A stretch of DNA of 64,000 bases from Catenulispora sp. GP43. GTDB taxonomy: Bacteria > Actinomycetota > Actinomycetes > Streptomycetales > Catenulisporaceae. Position numbers and translations under genes: made by a program. The stretch lies in assembly GCF_041260665.1 (NCBI RefSeq), contig NZ_JBGCCT010000002.1, positions 496,001 through 560,000 of the forward strand, in the 5' to 3' direction. Shown in pieces: positions 49,324 through 57,518 of this stretch. The notes beneath the pieces are model-generated. The model was given only the letters and a program-made list of their open reading frames with translations, was not told the origin of the DNA and made no database searches. How positions within the stretch are numbered: the first letter of the stretch is position 1; each line of letters starts with the position of its first letter.

Positions 49324-50376
49324 TCAGGCGTCGGGGTCCTCGTCGATGAGGAAGCCGCGCATCGGCGAGGGCTGGGACGGGACCGGGGGCTGGCCCAGGC
49401 CGTTGCCCGACCCCATGAACGGCGGCTGCTGCCCGCCGCCCATCGGCGGGGCCGGCATCTGCGGCCGGATCGGGGCCATGGTCTGGGTCAGGGCCGCGGC
49501 GCTGGAGCCGTTGTTGCCGGCGCTCTGGTAGGAGCCGGTGTTGCCGGCCTGGAACGAGCCGGTGGAGCCCATCCCGCCGCCGTTCATCCCGGCGCCGACC
49601 GGCGCGGGGGCCGAGGGCATGCCCGGGGGCAGCGAGGCCTGCATCGGCATCGGCGGGGCCGAGGGGGCCGGCGGCGGCGCGGACAGGCCGGCGGCGCTCA
49701 GCTGCGAGCGCGAGCCCATCGAGGAGGCCATGTCGTCGCCGCCGGAGGCCTCCAGCTGGCGCATCTGGCCGTCCAGGTAGGACTTCAGCCGCTGGCGGTA
49801 CTCGCGCTCGAAGGCGCGCAGGTCGTCGACCTTGCGCTCCAGGGCGGCGCGGGCGGTCTCCAGCGAGCCCATCGCCACGCGGTGCTTCTCCTGCGCGTCC
49901 CGCTCCAGGGCGTCGGCCTTGCCCCGGGCCTCGCGCTCCAGGCCGTCGGCCCGGCCGCGGGCCTCGCCGACGATCTTGTTGGCCTCGTTGCGGGCCTCGG
50001 CGATCGCCTGGTCGGCGGTCTGCTGGGCCAGCGCCAGCACGCGCGCGGCCGAGTCGCCGCCGGGGGCCTGGAACTGCGGCGCCTGCGGCACCGGGAGCGG
50101 CGCGGGCAGCGGGGCCGGAAGCGCCGGCTGCGGAGGCGCGGGCGCGGGTATCGGGGTCGGCTCCCGCCGCATCGGCACCGGCGCGGCCGCGGCGCTGGCC
50201 GCGGCGCGGGTGGCGGCGGCCAGCTTGGCCCGCAGTTCCTCGTTCTCGCGGATCAGGCGGGTCAGCTCAGCCTCGACCTCGTCGAGGAAGGCGTCCACCT
50301 CTTCCTCGTCGTAGCCCTCACGCAGGCGTACGGTCGTGAACTGCTTGTTGTGGACATCCTCGGGAGTCAACGGCAT
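49324..50376 (-). CDS. divIVA: DivIVA/Wag31 polar growth and cell-division scaffold protein
   Basis: A 350-aa coiled-coil protein that marks the growing poles. The conserved N-terminal membrane-binding domain is [20 protein letters not shown], then [20 protein letters not shown], followed by a Pro/Ala linker and a long coiled coil ([20 protein letters not shown] to [15 protein letters not shown]). The last 130 residues are Gly/Pro/Met/Gln-rich and disordered, ending [11 protein letters not shown]. It is a typical member of the Streptomyces-like long DivIVA group. It ends the division-gene run sepF - yggT - divIVA, 56 nt behind yggT. Confidence 0.96.
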   Translation of the reverse strand: MPLTPEDVHNKQFTTVRLREGYDEEEVDAFLDEVEAELTRLIRENEELRAKLAAATRAAASAAAAPVPMRREPTPIPAPAPPQPALPAPLPAPLPVPQAPQFQAPGGDSAARVLALAQQTADQAIAEARNEANKIVGEARGRADGLEREARGKADALERDAQEKHRVAMGSLETARAALERKVDDLRAFEREYRQRLKSYLDGQMRQLEASGGDDMASSMGSRSQLSAAGLSAPPPAPSAPPMPMQASLPPGMPSAPAPVGAGMNGGGMGSTGSFQAGNTGSYQSAGNNGSSAAALTQTMAPIRPQMPAPPMGGGQQPPFMGSGNGLGQPPVPSQPSPMRGFLIDEDPDA

Positions 50377-50432
50377 CTTTCATTCACCTCAGGCGTGGCG
50401 TGGTCGTCGGCATTCGCACAGACATTACCCGG

Positions 50433-50717
50433 TCACAGCGTAGCCGCGACCCGGATCAGCAGTAAGACGATGATCACGAGGATCATGAACGCCACGTCAA
50501 ACCCCATCCCGCCGAGCCGCAACGGAGGGATGTACCGCCGCAACAGCTTCAGGGGAGGATCCGTGACCGTGTACGCCGTCTCCACGACGACCAGCATGAC
50601 ACCCCGCGGCTCCCACGACCGGGCGAATACCAAAACCCAGCCGATGATGAGGCGGATGATCAAGCACAGCGCGAAGAGGTAGAGCACCCACAGGAGCAAG
50701 GCCCCCACAACGCTCAT
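50433..50717 (-). CDS. yggT: YggT-family membrane protein
   Basis: A 94-aa protein with two hydrophobic regions: VVGALLLWVLYLFALCLIIR, LIIGWVLVFARSW and the C-terminal FDVAFMILVIIVLLLIRVAA. Between them, YTVTDPPLKLLRRYIPPLRL matches the YggT consensus, which always lies between sepF and divIVA in actinobacteria. It probably contributes to membrane organisation during division; the molecular role is not established. ATG 50717. Confidence 0.94.
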   Translation of the reverse strand: MSVVGALLLWVLYLFALCLIIRLIIGWVLVFARSWEPRGVMLVVVETAYTVTDPPLKLLRRYIPPLRLGGMGFDVAFMILVIIVLLLIRVAATL

Positions 50718-50833
50718 AGCGCACTCCCCTTCCCACCTTCGCCGGCGCCCCGCCGCGTAACGGTTGTCGCAAAACCGCCGCGGGACGCCGCCGGACCCGA
50801 AACCTCCACCGCCGCCCTGAGGCAGCCGGCGCC

Positions 50834-51445
50834 TCAGCTCTGGTTGAAGAAGCCGCCCTCGGCGATCCGGGCCTTGTCCTCGGCCGTCACATCGACATTA
50901 GCAGGCGACAGCAGGAACACCTTCTGCGTCACCCGCTCCATGTTCCCGCGCAGGCCGAAGATCAGCCCGGCCGCGAAGTCCACCAGGCGCTTGGCGTCGG
51001 CGTCCTCCATCTCGGTCAGGTTCATGATCACCGGGACTCCCTCGCGGAAGTGCTCGCCGATCGTGCGCGCCTCGTTGTAGGTGCGCGGATGCAGCGTCGT
51101 GATGCGGTAGGACGCTTCGCGGTCCGCCGACCGGTCCGTCGGGACGCTGTACATCACCGGTCCACCTCTCTCGGCTCGGTCGGCTCGCGAGGACCGCTCG
51201 GAGCGGTCCGGCATCACCGTCACGTTGGAAGGCGCCGCGAATGCGCGGCGGTCGTTCTGCGCGACGACGAGCGCGCCGCCCGAGCCGGGGTCCGGCTCGT
51301 GGTGCACCGAGTCCGGGGCCGCCGCGGGCTCGGCGGGCTCGGTCTCGTACTCGTCCTCGTAGTCGTCGTAGTACCGCTCGTCCTCGAACCGCTGTTCGTC
51401 AGTGAGCCCGAGGTAGACCGCTGCTCTGCGCATCATGCCGGCCAT
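50834..51445 (-). CDS. sepF: Cell-division protein SepF
   Basis: A 203-aa FtsZ-membrane anchor. The amphipathic N-terminus [14 protein letters not shown] binds membrane; an acidic linker ([17 protein letters not shown]) follows; the SepF core is [40 protein letters not shown] and [20 protein letters not shown]. Start ATG 51445 has CCGGAGG 8 nt upstream; the earlier ATG at 51487 would add 14 unlikely residues. In actinobacteria, which lack FtsA, SepF is the main tether of the Z ring. It follows yggS by 151 nt and precedes yggT by 116 nt. Confidence 0.96.
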   Translation of the reverse strand: MAGMMRRAAVYLGLTDEQRFEDERYYDDYEDEYETEPAEPAAAPDSVHHEPDPGSGGALVVAQNDRRAFAAPSNVTVMPDRSERSSRADRAERGGPVMYSVPTDRSADREASYRITTLHPRTYNEARTIGEHFREGVPVIMNLTEMEDADAKRLVDFAAGLIFGLRGNMERVTQKVFLLSPANVDVTAEDKARIAEGGFFNQS

Positions 51446-51596
51446 GGTGTTCGCCTCCGGACTGGGCCTGTTACGGCTGTCTTGCAACTGTCAACGAAAA
51501 TGGGTGCCGCGGAGGTTTCCCGATCGCGGTCGATGATGGGTGGCGCAGAAGTGCGGTCGTCGTATCCGATGTTCGATAGATGCGACGTTACCGGAA

Positions 51597-52301
51597 TCAC
51601 CGTCTGATACCGAGTATCGCGCTGCCGATGCGGACGTGTGTCGCGCCCGCCGCCACCGCTTCGCCCAGATCCCCACTCATCCCCGCCGAGATCATGGTGG
51701 CCGAAGGGTGTGCGGTCCGCAAGCGCATAGCCAGCGTGTGCAACCTCTCGAAGGCCGGTCCCGGCTCGGCGCCCAGCGGCGCCACGGCCATCAGACCGCC
51801 GAATCGCAGACCCGGCGCCGCGGCGATCGCGTCGGCCAGTTCCGGCACCTGGTCCGGAAACGCCCCTCCGCGGGCCGCGTTGTCGTCCATGGGCTCTGCG
51901 TTACCCAGGTCGACCTGCACCAAACATGTCAATTCCTTGTCATACCGGACAGCCCCCCTGGACAGCGCGGCGACCAGACGGGCCCGGTCCACCGAGTGCA
52001 CGAAGTCCGCGTATTCGGCCACTGACGAAGCCTTGTTGGTCTGCAGCTGCCCGATGAAGTGCCAGCGAAGGCCCAGCCCGGCCGTCTGGCGGGCCTTCGG
52101 CGCCGCCTCCTGGTCGCGGTTCTCCCCCACGTCGCGCACCCCGAGCCCGGCCAGGATGCGGACGTCGGAGGCCGGATAGGTCTTGGTCACCGCGATCAGG
52201 GACACCTCGGACGGGTCCCGGCCGGCCGCGCGGGCCGCGGCCGCGATGTCCGCACGGACCGCGGCCAGATTCTCCGCGATCTGCTCTTGTCGGTCGGACA
52301 T
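51597..52301 (-). CDS. yggS: YggS-family PLP homeostasis protein
   Basis: A 234-aa PLP-binding TIM barrel: VSLIAVTKTYPASDVRIL (PLP Lys), VGENRDQEAAPKARQ, LRWHFIGQLQTNKAS, VQVDLGNAEPMDDNAARGGA and ISAGMSGDLGEAVAAGATHV, ending VRIGSAILGIR. It keeps vitamin B6 forms in balance and is a conserved member of the division cluster. It starts 3 nt after the pgeF stop, so the genes are one operon. Confidence 0.96.
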   Translation of the reverse strand: MSDRQEQIAENLAAVRADIAAAARAAGRDPSEVSLIAVTKTYPASDVRILAGLGVRDVGENRDQEAAPKARQTAGLGLRWHFIGQLQTNKASSVAEYADFVHSVDRARLVAALSRGAVRYDKELTCLVQVDLGNAEPMDDNAARGGAFPDQVPELADAIAAAPGLRFGGLMAVAPLGAEPGPAFERLHTLAMRLRTAHPSATMISAGMSGDLGEAVAAGATHVRIGSAILGIRR

Positions 52302-52304
52302 CGC

Positions 52305-53054
52305 TCAGTCCAGCCAGACGAATCCGGCGAACCGGCCGGTCGTCCCCTCGCCACGGAAGGAGTAGTAGTCCTCGGACTCCTGGGTGCAGACCCGCAGCCG
52401 CACTGAGGACTTCACGTCGATGCCGCACGCCTCCAGCTGCGCCCACACGCCCTCGGCGACGTCCAGGCCGGGTGTGCCCTGCCGGGTCACCGCGTAGCTG
52501 GCCGGGACCTTCTCGGCCACATCGGCGCGCATCCGCTCGGGCACCTCGTAGCACAGCCCGCACACCGAGGGCCCGGTGACCGCGACGATCCGCTCCGGGG
52601 CGGCCCCGAGGGCCACCATGCGCTCGATCACGGCCGGCACCACGCCGGCCTTCATGCCCGGCCGCCCGGCGTGCGCCCCGCCGACCACGCCGGCCTCGGC
52701 GTCGGCCAGCAGCACCGGCACGCAGTCCGCGACCAGCACCGCCAGCGCCAGGTGCCGGCGGTCGGTGACCAGCGCGTCCACGTCGGGGGCGCGGCCCTGC
52801 CACTGCGCGGCGGCGTAGGCCACGTCGGCGCCGTGGATCTGGTTCATGTACACGACGTTGCCGGGGTCGGTGAACCCCAGCTCGAAGGCCACCAGCGAAC
52901 GGTTGGCGGCGACCGCCTCGGGGTCGTCGCCGACGTGCCCGCCGAGGTTGGTCGCGGTGTAAGGGGCCTTGGAGACCCCGCCCCAGCGGTCGGAGAAGGC
53001 GAAGCGGGCCTTGCCGCCCTCGCCGTCGGGACCGGTGTGCTGCCATATAGCCAC
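52305..53054 (-). CDS. pgeF: PgeF/YfiH family purine-nucleoside phosphorylase-type (multicopper-oxidase-like) peptidoglycan editing factor
   Basis: A 249-aa protein of the DUF152/YfiH family. Metal-site features: AFSDRWGGVSKAPYTATNLG, VVYMNQIHGADVAYA, VLVADCVPVLLADAEAGVVG and GAHAGRPGMKAGVVP with the conserved Cys/His pair, and CGLCYEVPERM. Homologues act on purine nucleosides and have been described as preventing mis-incorporation of L-Ser into peptidoglycan. Start is GTG 53054 (VAIWQHTGPDGEGG) with weak ribosome-binding sequence. It lies 15 nt behind ftsZ, as usual. Confidence 0.94.
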   Translation of the reverse strand: MAIWQHTGPDGEGGKARFAFSDRWGGVSKAPYTATNLGGHVGDDPEAVAANRSLVAFELGFTDPGNVVYMNQIHGADVAYAAAQWQGRAPDVDALVTDRRHLALAVLVADCVPVLLADAEAGVVGGAHAGRPGMKAGVVPAVIERMVALGAAPERIVAVTGPSVCGLCYEVPERMRADVAEKVPASYAVTRQGTPGLDVAEGVWAQLEACGIDVKSSVRLRVCTQESEDYYSFRGEGTTGRFAGFVWLD

Positions 53055-53069
53055 GGTGCGCGCCCGGCT

Positions 53070-54251
53070 CTACTTCAGGAAGTCGGGGATGTCGAGCTCG
53101 TCGGCCGCCGACGGCGCCGGCTGGACCGGGATGACCGGGACGTTCATGGTGTCGGCCATCGGGTCGTGGGCCGGGACCTGGGCGCCCTCGGCCGGCTTGG
53201 GCAGGGTGCCGAGCACCTGCTCGCGCATGCCGTCGCGGACGCTGGTCTCGTCGTAGCGGGTCTGGCCGGCGGCCTGGGAGTGCCCGGTGCGGCGCTTGGC
53301 CGGCTCGCCGCCGTCGAACCCGGCGGCGATCACGGTGACCCGGACCTCATCGCCCAGGCCGTCGTCGATCACCGCGCCGAAGATGATGTTGGCCTCGGGG
53401 TGCGCGGCCTCGCTGACCAGCTGCGCGGCCTCGTTGATCTCGAACAGGCCGAGGTCGGAGCCGCCGGAGATGCTCAGCAGCACGCCGCGGGCGCCGTCGA
53501 TGGAGGCCTCCAGCAGCGGCGAGGAGATGGCCATCTCGGCGGCGGCCACCGCGCGGTCGTCGCCGCGGGCCGAGCCGATGCCCATCAGGGCCGAGCCGGC
53601 CTCGCTCATCACCGACTTCACGTCGGCGAAGTCCAGGTTGATCAGGCCCGGGGTGGTGATCAGGTCGGTGATGCCCTGGACACCGGACAGCAGCACCTGG
53701 TCGGCGGCCTTGAACGCGTCCAGCACCGAGACGTTCTTGTCCGAGATCGACAGCAGCCGGTCGTTCGGGATGACGATCAGGGTGTCGACTTCCTCGCGCA
53801 GCGCCGCGATGCCGTCCTCGGCCTGGTTCGCGCGGCGCCGGCCCTCGAAGGTGAACGGCCGGGTCACCACACCGATGGTCAGCGCGCCGAGCTCGCGGGC
53901 GATCCGGGCCACCACCGGGGCGCCGCCGGTACCGGTGCCGCCGCCCTCGCCGGCGGTGACGAACACCATGTCCGCGCCCTTGAGGACTTCCTCGATCTCC
54001 TCGGCGTGGTCCTCGGCGGCCTTGCGGCCGACATCGGGGTTGGCGCCGGCGCCGAGCCCCCGGGTGAGTTCGCGGCCGACGTCCAGCTTGACGTCGGCGT
54101 CGCTCATCAGCAGAGCCTGGGCGTCGGTGTTGACGGCGATGAACTCCACGCCCTTCAGACCGACCTCGATCATCCGGTTGATGGCGTTCACGCCGCCGCC
54201 GCCGATGCCGGCGACCTTGATAACAGCCAGGTAGTTCTGCGGTGCTGCCAC
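53070..54251 (-). CDS. ftsZ: Cell-division GTPase FtsZ
   Basis: A 393-aa tubulin homologue that forms the Z ring. GTP-binding and catalytic parts: [63 protein letters not shown] and the T7 synergy loop [14 protein letters not shown]. The C-terminal [10 protein letters not shown] peptide, contacted by SepF and FtsW, is intact. I start at GTG 54251 ([13 protein letters not shown]), matching the family N-terminus, with GGAGAGG 9 nt upstream; the ATG at 54296 would add 15 residues. Upstream, 302 nt separate it from ftsQ. Confidence 0.98.
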   Translation of the reverse strand: MAAPQNYLAVIKVAGIGGGGVNAINRMIEVGLKGVEFIAVNTDAQALLMSDADVKLDVGRELTRGLGAGANPDVGRKAAEDHAEEIEEVLKGADMVFVTAGEGGGTGTGGAPVVARIARELGALTIGVVTRPFTFEGRRRANQAEDGIAALREEVDTLIVIPNDRLLSISDKNVSVLDAFKAADQVLLSGVQGITDLITTPGLINLDFADVKSVMSEAGSALMGIGSARGDDRAVAAAEMAISSPLLEASIDGARGVLLSISGGSDLGLFEINEAAQLVSEAAHPEANIIFGAVIDDGLGDEVRVTVIAAGFDGGEPAKRRTGHSQAAGQTRYDETSVRDGMREQVLGTLPKPAEGAQVPAHDPMADTMNVPVIPVQPAPSAADELDIPDFLK

Positions 54252-54376
54252 GTCCGACGGCCTCTCCGTGGTGTCCGGTGATCTGTAGTGATTCATTAAA
54301 CCCTGTGATCACCTTAGTCCCGCCCACACCGGCCAGGGGACACGGCGGGGTCGTGCGACTGTGAAGTCTTTACAGG

Positions 54377-54406
54377 ACATTAGGTCCCGCGACCTGTGAG
54401 GTTCAA
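54377..54406 (-). promoter_or_regulatory. Candidate ftsZ promoter in the 302-nt ftsQ-ftsZ gap
   Basis: On the minus strand TTGAAC (54406-54401) and TAATGT (54382-54377), 18 nt apart, resemble a housekeeping -35/-10 pair about 125 nt before ftsZ. The spacer contains the palindrome aggtc-4 nt-gacct (54382-54395), a possible operator. Streptomyces ftsZ likewise has promoters in this gap. Apart from this I see no gene or RNA in 54252-54553. Confidence 0.5.
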
Positions 54407-54553
54407 CGAACACGCCGAAACTGTCGGCAGGTTTTACTTCTCAGCGTGGTCCGACGACCCTCGCGAGGTCCACATGGATCCGATGAGGGAATACGTATGT
54501 TGTCCGATTGCCCGCCAGATCTTAGCCGATCGGGCGTCTCGGATTCGAACTCC

Positions 54554-55345
54554 TCACGAATACGCCGGAGCCGCCGGAGCACTGAGATCATAGTGCGCGG
54601 CGTCATTTCCGATCAGCGCCGCCAGTATCCGAGCCTTGAGATCAGGCTGATCCGGACCGCCCCAGGCGACCGTCACCGAGTGCTGTTTCTTTGTCGAGGG
54701 CGTCAGAGTCACGGTGATGGCATAGGGCCCCGTCGCCGACACCGTGAGCACCCGCGAGCGCAGCGGGGCCGGCAGCGCCCGCAGCGCGGCCAGCGCGCCG
54801 GCCACGGTCGCCGCGCGGTCGGCGGCCGCCCGGTCGGCGAACTGCTCCAGGTGGATGACCGGGACATGCGCCGGGATCGCCGAGGCGGTGGCCGCTGTGT
54901 CGAAGGCCACGCCGTCGGCGTCGACGATCTGGTAGGAGCCGTCGGCCTGCGGCAGGGCCGCGGCGGGCGTGCGCTCTACGATGGAGATCGAGATCGTGTG
55001 CGGCAGCGAGCGCTCCACCCACGCGTCCTTCACCCGCGGGACCGCCATCAGCCGGGCCTTGGCCGCCGCGGTGTCCACGCCGGCGACCGGCGCGTGCGCC
55101 GGGATCGCGGCGGCGGCCAGCACCTGCTGACGGCTCAGCGCCTTGACGCCGGAGACGGTGGTGGTCCGGACGTCGAAGATCTTGGTGTGCCACAGGATCG
55201 AGTACCCGGTCAGCGCCAGCAGGGCCAGGAACACGGCGACCGTCACCGACAGCCGCCGCCAGCGGCGCCGCCGCCGGAGCCGGTCGAGGTAGCGCTCGAC
55301 CAATACCCTGCTGACCCGCGGGTGGCCGGCTCCGGTCGCGTTCAT
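54554..55345 (-). CDS. ftsQ: Cell-division protein FtsQ (DivIB)
   Basis: A 263-aa bitopic protein. Basic cytosolic start VERYLDRLRRRRRWRRL, one membrane helix LSVTVAVFLALLALTGYSIL, then the POTRA domain FDVRTTTVSGVKALSRQQVL with AAIPAHAPVAGVDTAAAKAR and WVERSLPHTISISIVERTPA, and a beta domain ending AITVTLTPSTKKQ. It connects FtsL/DivIC to the septal synthases. ATG 55345 is the start; the longer frame is read-through of the divergent promoter. Unlike the usual order, murC and murG are not directly before it. Confidence 0.95.
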   Translation of the reverse strand: MNATGAGHPRVSRVLVERYLDRLRRRRRWRRLSVTVAVFLALLALTGYSILWHTKIFDVRTTTVSGVKALSRQQVLAAAAIPAHAPVAGVDTAAAKARLMAVPRVKDAWVERSLPHTISISIVERTPAAALPQADGSYQIVDADGVAFDTAATASAIPAHVPVIHLEQFADRAAADRAATVAGALAALRALPAPLRSRVLTVSATGPYAITVTLTPSTKKQHSVTVAWGGPDQPDLKARILAALIGNDAAHYDLSAPAAPAYS

Positions 55346-55488
55346 GGGCCCAGTTTCGCAGATGGGGACGGTGCCGTCGGGCAGGCCGCCTTTCAGGGAT
55401 TCTCCACGTATTCGTCGTCGGCGGATCCCGATCCCCCATTCGGACCGCGCGGCATGCGGGGCCACGGCGGCTGGCGTCAGATCGAGCC

Positions 55489-56040
55489 ATGGCACTCACC
55501 TCCAGGCAGAAGAAGCAGGGGGCCCTGGCGACCGTCGCCGTCGGCACCCTCGCCCTCGGCGGCATCGCGCTGTCGACCCTCGGTCCCACCGCGTCCCCGG
55601 CGGACTCCAAGCCGGTCGCCGCCGCGGCCGTGCCGCAGCCGGCCGCCGCGCCCGCCGCGCCGCAGAGTCCGGCCGCGGCGGCGGCGACCATCGCCGTCAC
55701 CGCCCAGGCCGACAACACCAAGCCCGGCGACGACACCGTGTTCACGGTCTCCGGCGTGGTCACCGGCGCGCAGCCAGGCACGAAGATCCGCCTGCAGCAG
55801 CAGAAGCAGTCGACCTCGCGCTCCGCCTCCTCGGCCTGGACCACGCTGGCCTACACGACGTTCACCGACAAGGACGACAAGTTCTCGCTCCCGGTGAAGA
55901 TGGAGACGGCCGGGTCCTTCAACCTGCGTGTGCTGCACCCGCAGGACAAGGAGGGGCCGCACACCGCGTACTCGATGCCGTTCTCGGTGACCGTGAGCTC
56001 GACGACGACCCCGGCGACGACCTCCGCGAAGAAGGGCTGA
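55489..56040 (+). CDS. Small secreted protein with Ig-like beta domain
   Basis: A 183-aa exported protein: basic start RQKKQGALATVAVGTLALGG gives a signal peptide, followed by a Pro/Ala linker, then an all-beta domain of about 90 residues (IAVTAQADNTKPGDDTVFTV, GTKIRLQQQKQ, WTTLAYTTFTDKDDKFSLPV, AGSFNLRVLHPQDKEGPHTA) that resembles Ig/FN3-like folds in secreted actinobacterial proteins. No catalytic motif is visible. It is the first gene of the block separating ftsQ from murC, read away from ftsQ. Confidence 0.75.
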   Translation: MALTSRQKKQGALATVAVGTLALGGIALSTLGPTASPADSKPVAAAAVPQPAAAPAAPQSPAAAAATIAVTAQADNTKPGDDTVFTVSGVVTGAQPGTKIRLQQQKQSTSRSASSAWTTLAYTTFTDKDDKFSLPVKMETAGSFNLRVLHPQDKEGPHTAYSMPFSVTVSSTTTPATTSAKKG

Positions 56041-56060
56041 GACACACCCCCCTCGATCCG

Positions 56061-56092
56061 CCCGGCCACCACTTAGGCGAGGAGTGGCCGGG
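56061..56092. terminator. Hairpin between the secreted-protein gene and the broken gene
   Basis: cccggcca (56061-56068) and tggccggg (56085-56092) form an 8-bp stem with a further cact/agtg pairing inside. It lies 20 nt behind the secreted-protein stop, between convergent genes. Confidence 0.5.
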
Positions 56093-56395
56093 CTTCTCGC
56101 TGTCCGGGTTCACAGGAACCGCGAGCTCGGCACCGGCCCCGGCGAGCCGATGTACTCCCGCCGCGCGGTGAGCCAGGTGCCCTCGACCCCGGAGACGAAG
56201 GCTTCGAGGACGGAGTCCGGGTCCGGCGGAGTCTCGCCGTCGCCCTCGTCGGCGTACGGCTCCGCCGCCGCGAGTTCGGCCGCGATCTCCTCGACCGGAC
56301 GGCCGTCGGGCTCGGTCTCGACCACCTCGCCGTCAACCATGCGGAAGGCGGCGCCCCACGGCTCGCGCACCGCCTGGCGCAGGAAGCCCACGGCA

Positions 56396-56472
56396 TCGGC
56401 GGCGGCCAACCATCAAATACAGCGCCGCGAAGCGGGTCCATAACGGGCGGTGGCGGGAGGCGGGCGGGGGGA
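56396..56472. repeat. Copy 1 of a 60-75 bp dispersed repeat inside the broken gene
   Basis: Contains ggcggcggccaaccatcaaa, tacagcgccgcgaagcgggt and ccataacgggcggtgg, then a G-rich end ggggggatc. It aligns with copy 2 (56974-57035) apart from four substitutions, one extra A and an 11-nt G-rich insertion. Confidence 0.8.
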
Positions 56473-56973
56473 TCGGTCCAGTCCGTGGCCCGCTCGAACA
56501 AGATCTGGCCCGGAGTGCGATCACGCAGCGCGGACAGGATCTCAGGCTCAGATTCGTTGAGGTCGTAGGCGACGATCAGGGTGTCGGGCCGGTCCGGCTC
56601 GAACGGCACCGCCGGTAGCCCGAAATACCGCGCCGCCGCCATCCCACGATCTGGCTGTCCCGATCGGGCAGCAGCGAGACCGACTGCGGAGCCGAGCCGT
56701 TGGCCGCCAGCACCACCTTGAGCCGGCGCAGCGCCTCGGCGCAAGCCCCGTAGGAGTCGCCGACCATGGCCCAGCGGCCGGTCATGCCCGCGTCGTAGCC
56801 GTACGGCGAGACGGTCAGCAGGACGCCGCCGGTGAGCGCGAAGTGCCAGCCGCGCAGGTCCTTCGGCCCGAGCGCGCCGTCGGTGACGGCGGCCGCGGCC
56901 GCCCGGACCAGCATCGCGCGCACCTTCTCCCGCAGCGGCGCGAGCTCCTCCCGGTGCTCCCAGGACCGCTCGC

Positions 56974-57035
56974 AGGCGGCGGCCATCCATCAATACAGCG
57001 CCGCGTAGCGGCTCCATAACGGGCGGTGGGGGGAT
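56974..57035. repeat. Copy 2 of the 60-75 bp dispersed repeat inside the broken gene
   Basis: Contains ggcggcggccatccatcaa, tacagcgccgcgtagcggct and ccataacgggcggtgg, ending ggggggatc. A shorter related sequence, gccgccgccatcccacgatc (56631-56650), has only the two flanks and lacks the core. Confidence 0.8.
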
Positions 57036-57518
57036 CTGGATGACGCCGGGCTCGCGCTCGGCGGCCTCGCGCAGCGGCCGGACCGCCAGGAAGGCGATCC
57101 CGTGCTCGACGCACTCGAACCCGAACTCGTACAGGCCCACCGCCTGCTCCTCGCGGTCGTCGCCGGCGGCGAGCACCCGCTCGGCGGCGACCGTCATGGC
57201 GTCGAAGCCCATGGCCCCGGCGGCGTCGCGCAGGACCCGCACGTAATCCAGCAGCGGGAGCGCGTCGCCGTCCACGCGCAAGTGCCGGACCACTCCGGCG
57301 ATGTCGCCCGCGGCGAGGCACGGTAGCGAGTCCGCCTTATGCCGCGCCCGGGTTTTTCGCAGCGGCCGTCTCGTCCATATGAAATCAGTGAACGAATTTC
57401 AGGACTCTTACAACCAGATCCCACCCCTGTGTCGTCGGTACTTCGCGAGAGCACAGGGCTCCGGGGCGCAATGCGCATCCGCGTGCCGGAGCCGTCCGAC
57501 GATCTGGAGGAACTGCTT

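Larger units (their letters stand above)
56110..57293 (-). pseudogene. Broken hypothetical gene in four segments, interrupted by repeat copies
   Basis: Protein-like sequence continues along this stretch but changes frame three times. Segment 1 (from 57293): VVRHLRVDGDALPLLDYVRV to FGFECVEHGIAFLAVRPLRE. Segment 2 (from 56986): AAACERSWEHREELAPLREK to LLPDRDSQIV. Segment 3 (from about 56640): AAARYFGLPAVPFEPDRPDT to FERATDWTDPP. Segment 4 (from 56409): AAADAVGFLRQAVREPWGAA to the stop at 56110. The frame changes at the two copies of a 60-75 bp repeat (56396-56472, 56974-57035) and at a third, shorter related site near 56631. A coding-like stretch (SLPCLAAGDIAG) runs upstream of the GTG at 57293 without a start codon. 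I do not recognise the family. Confidence 0.7.
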
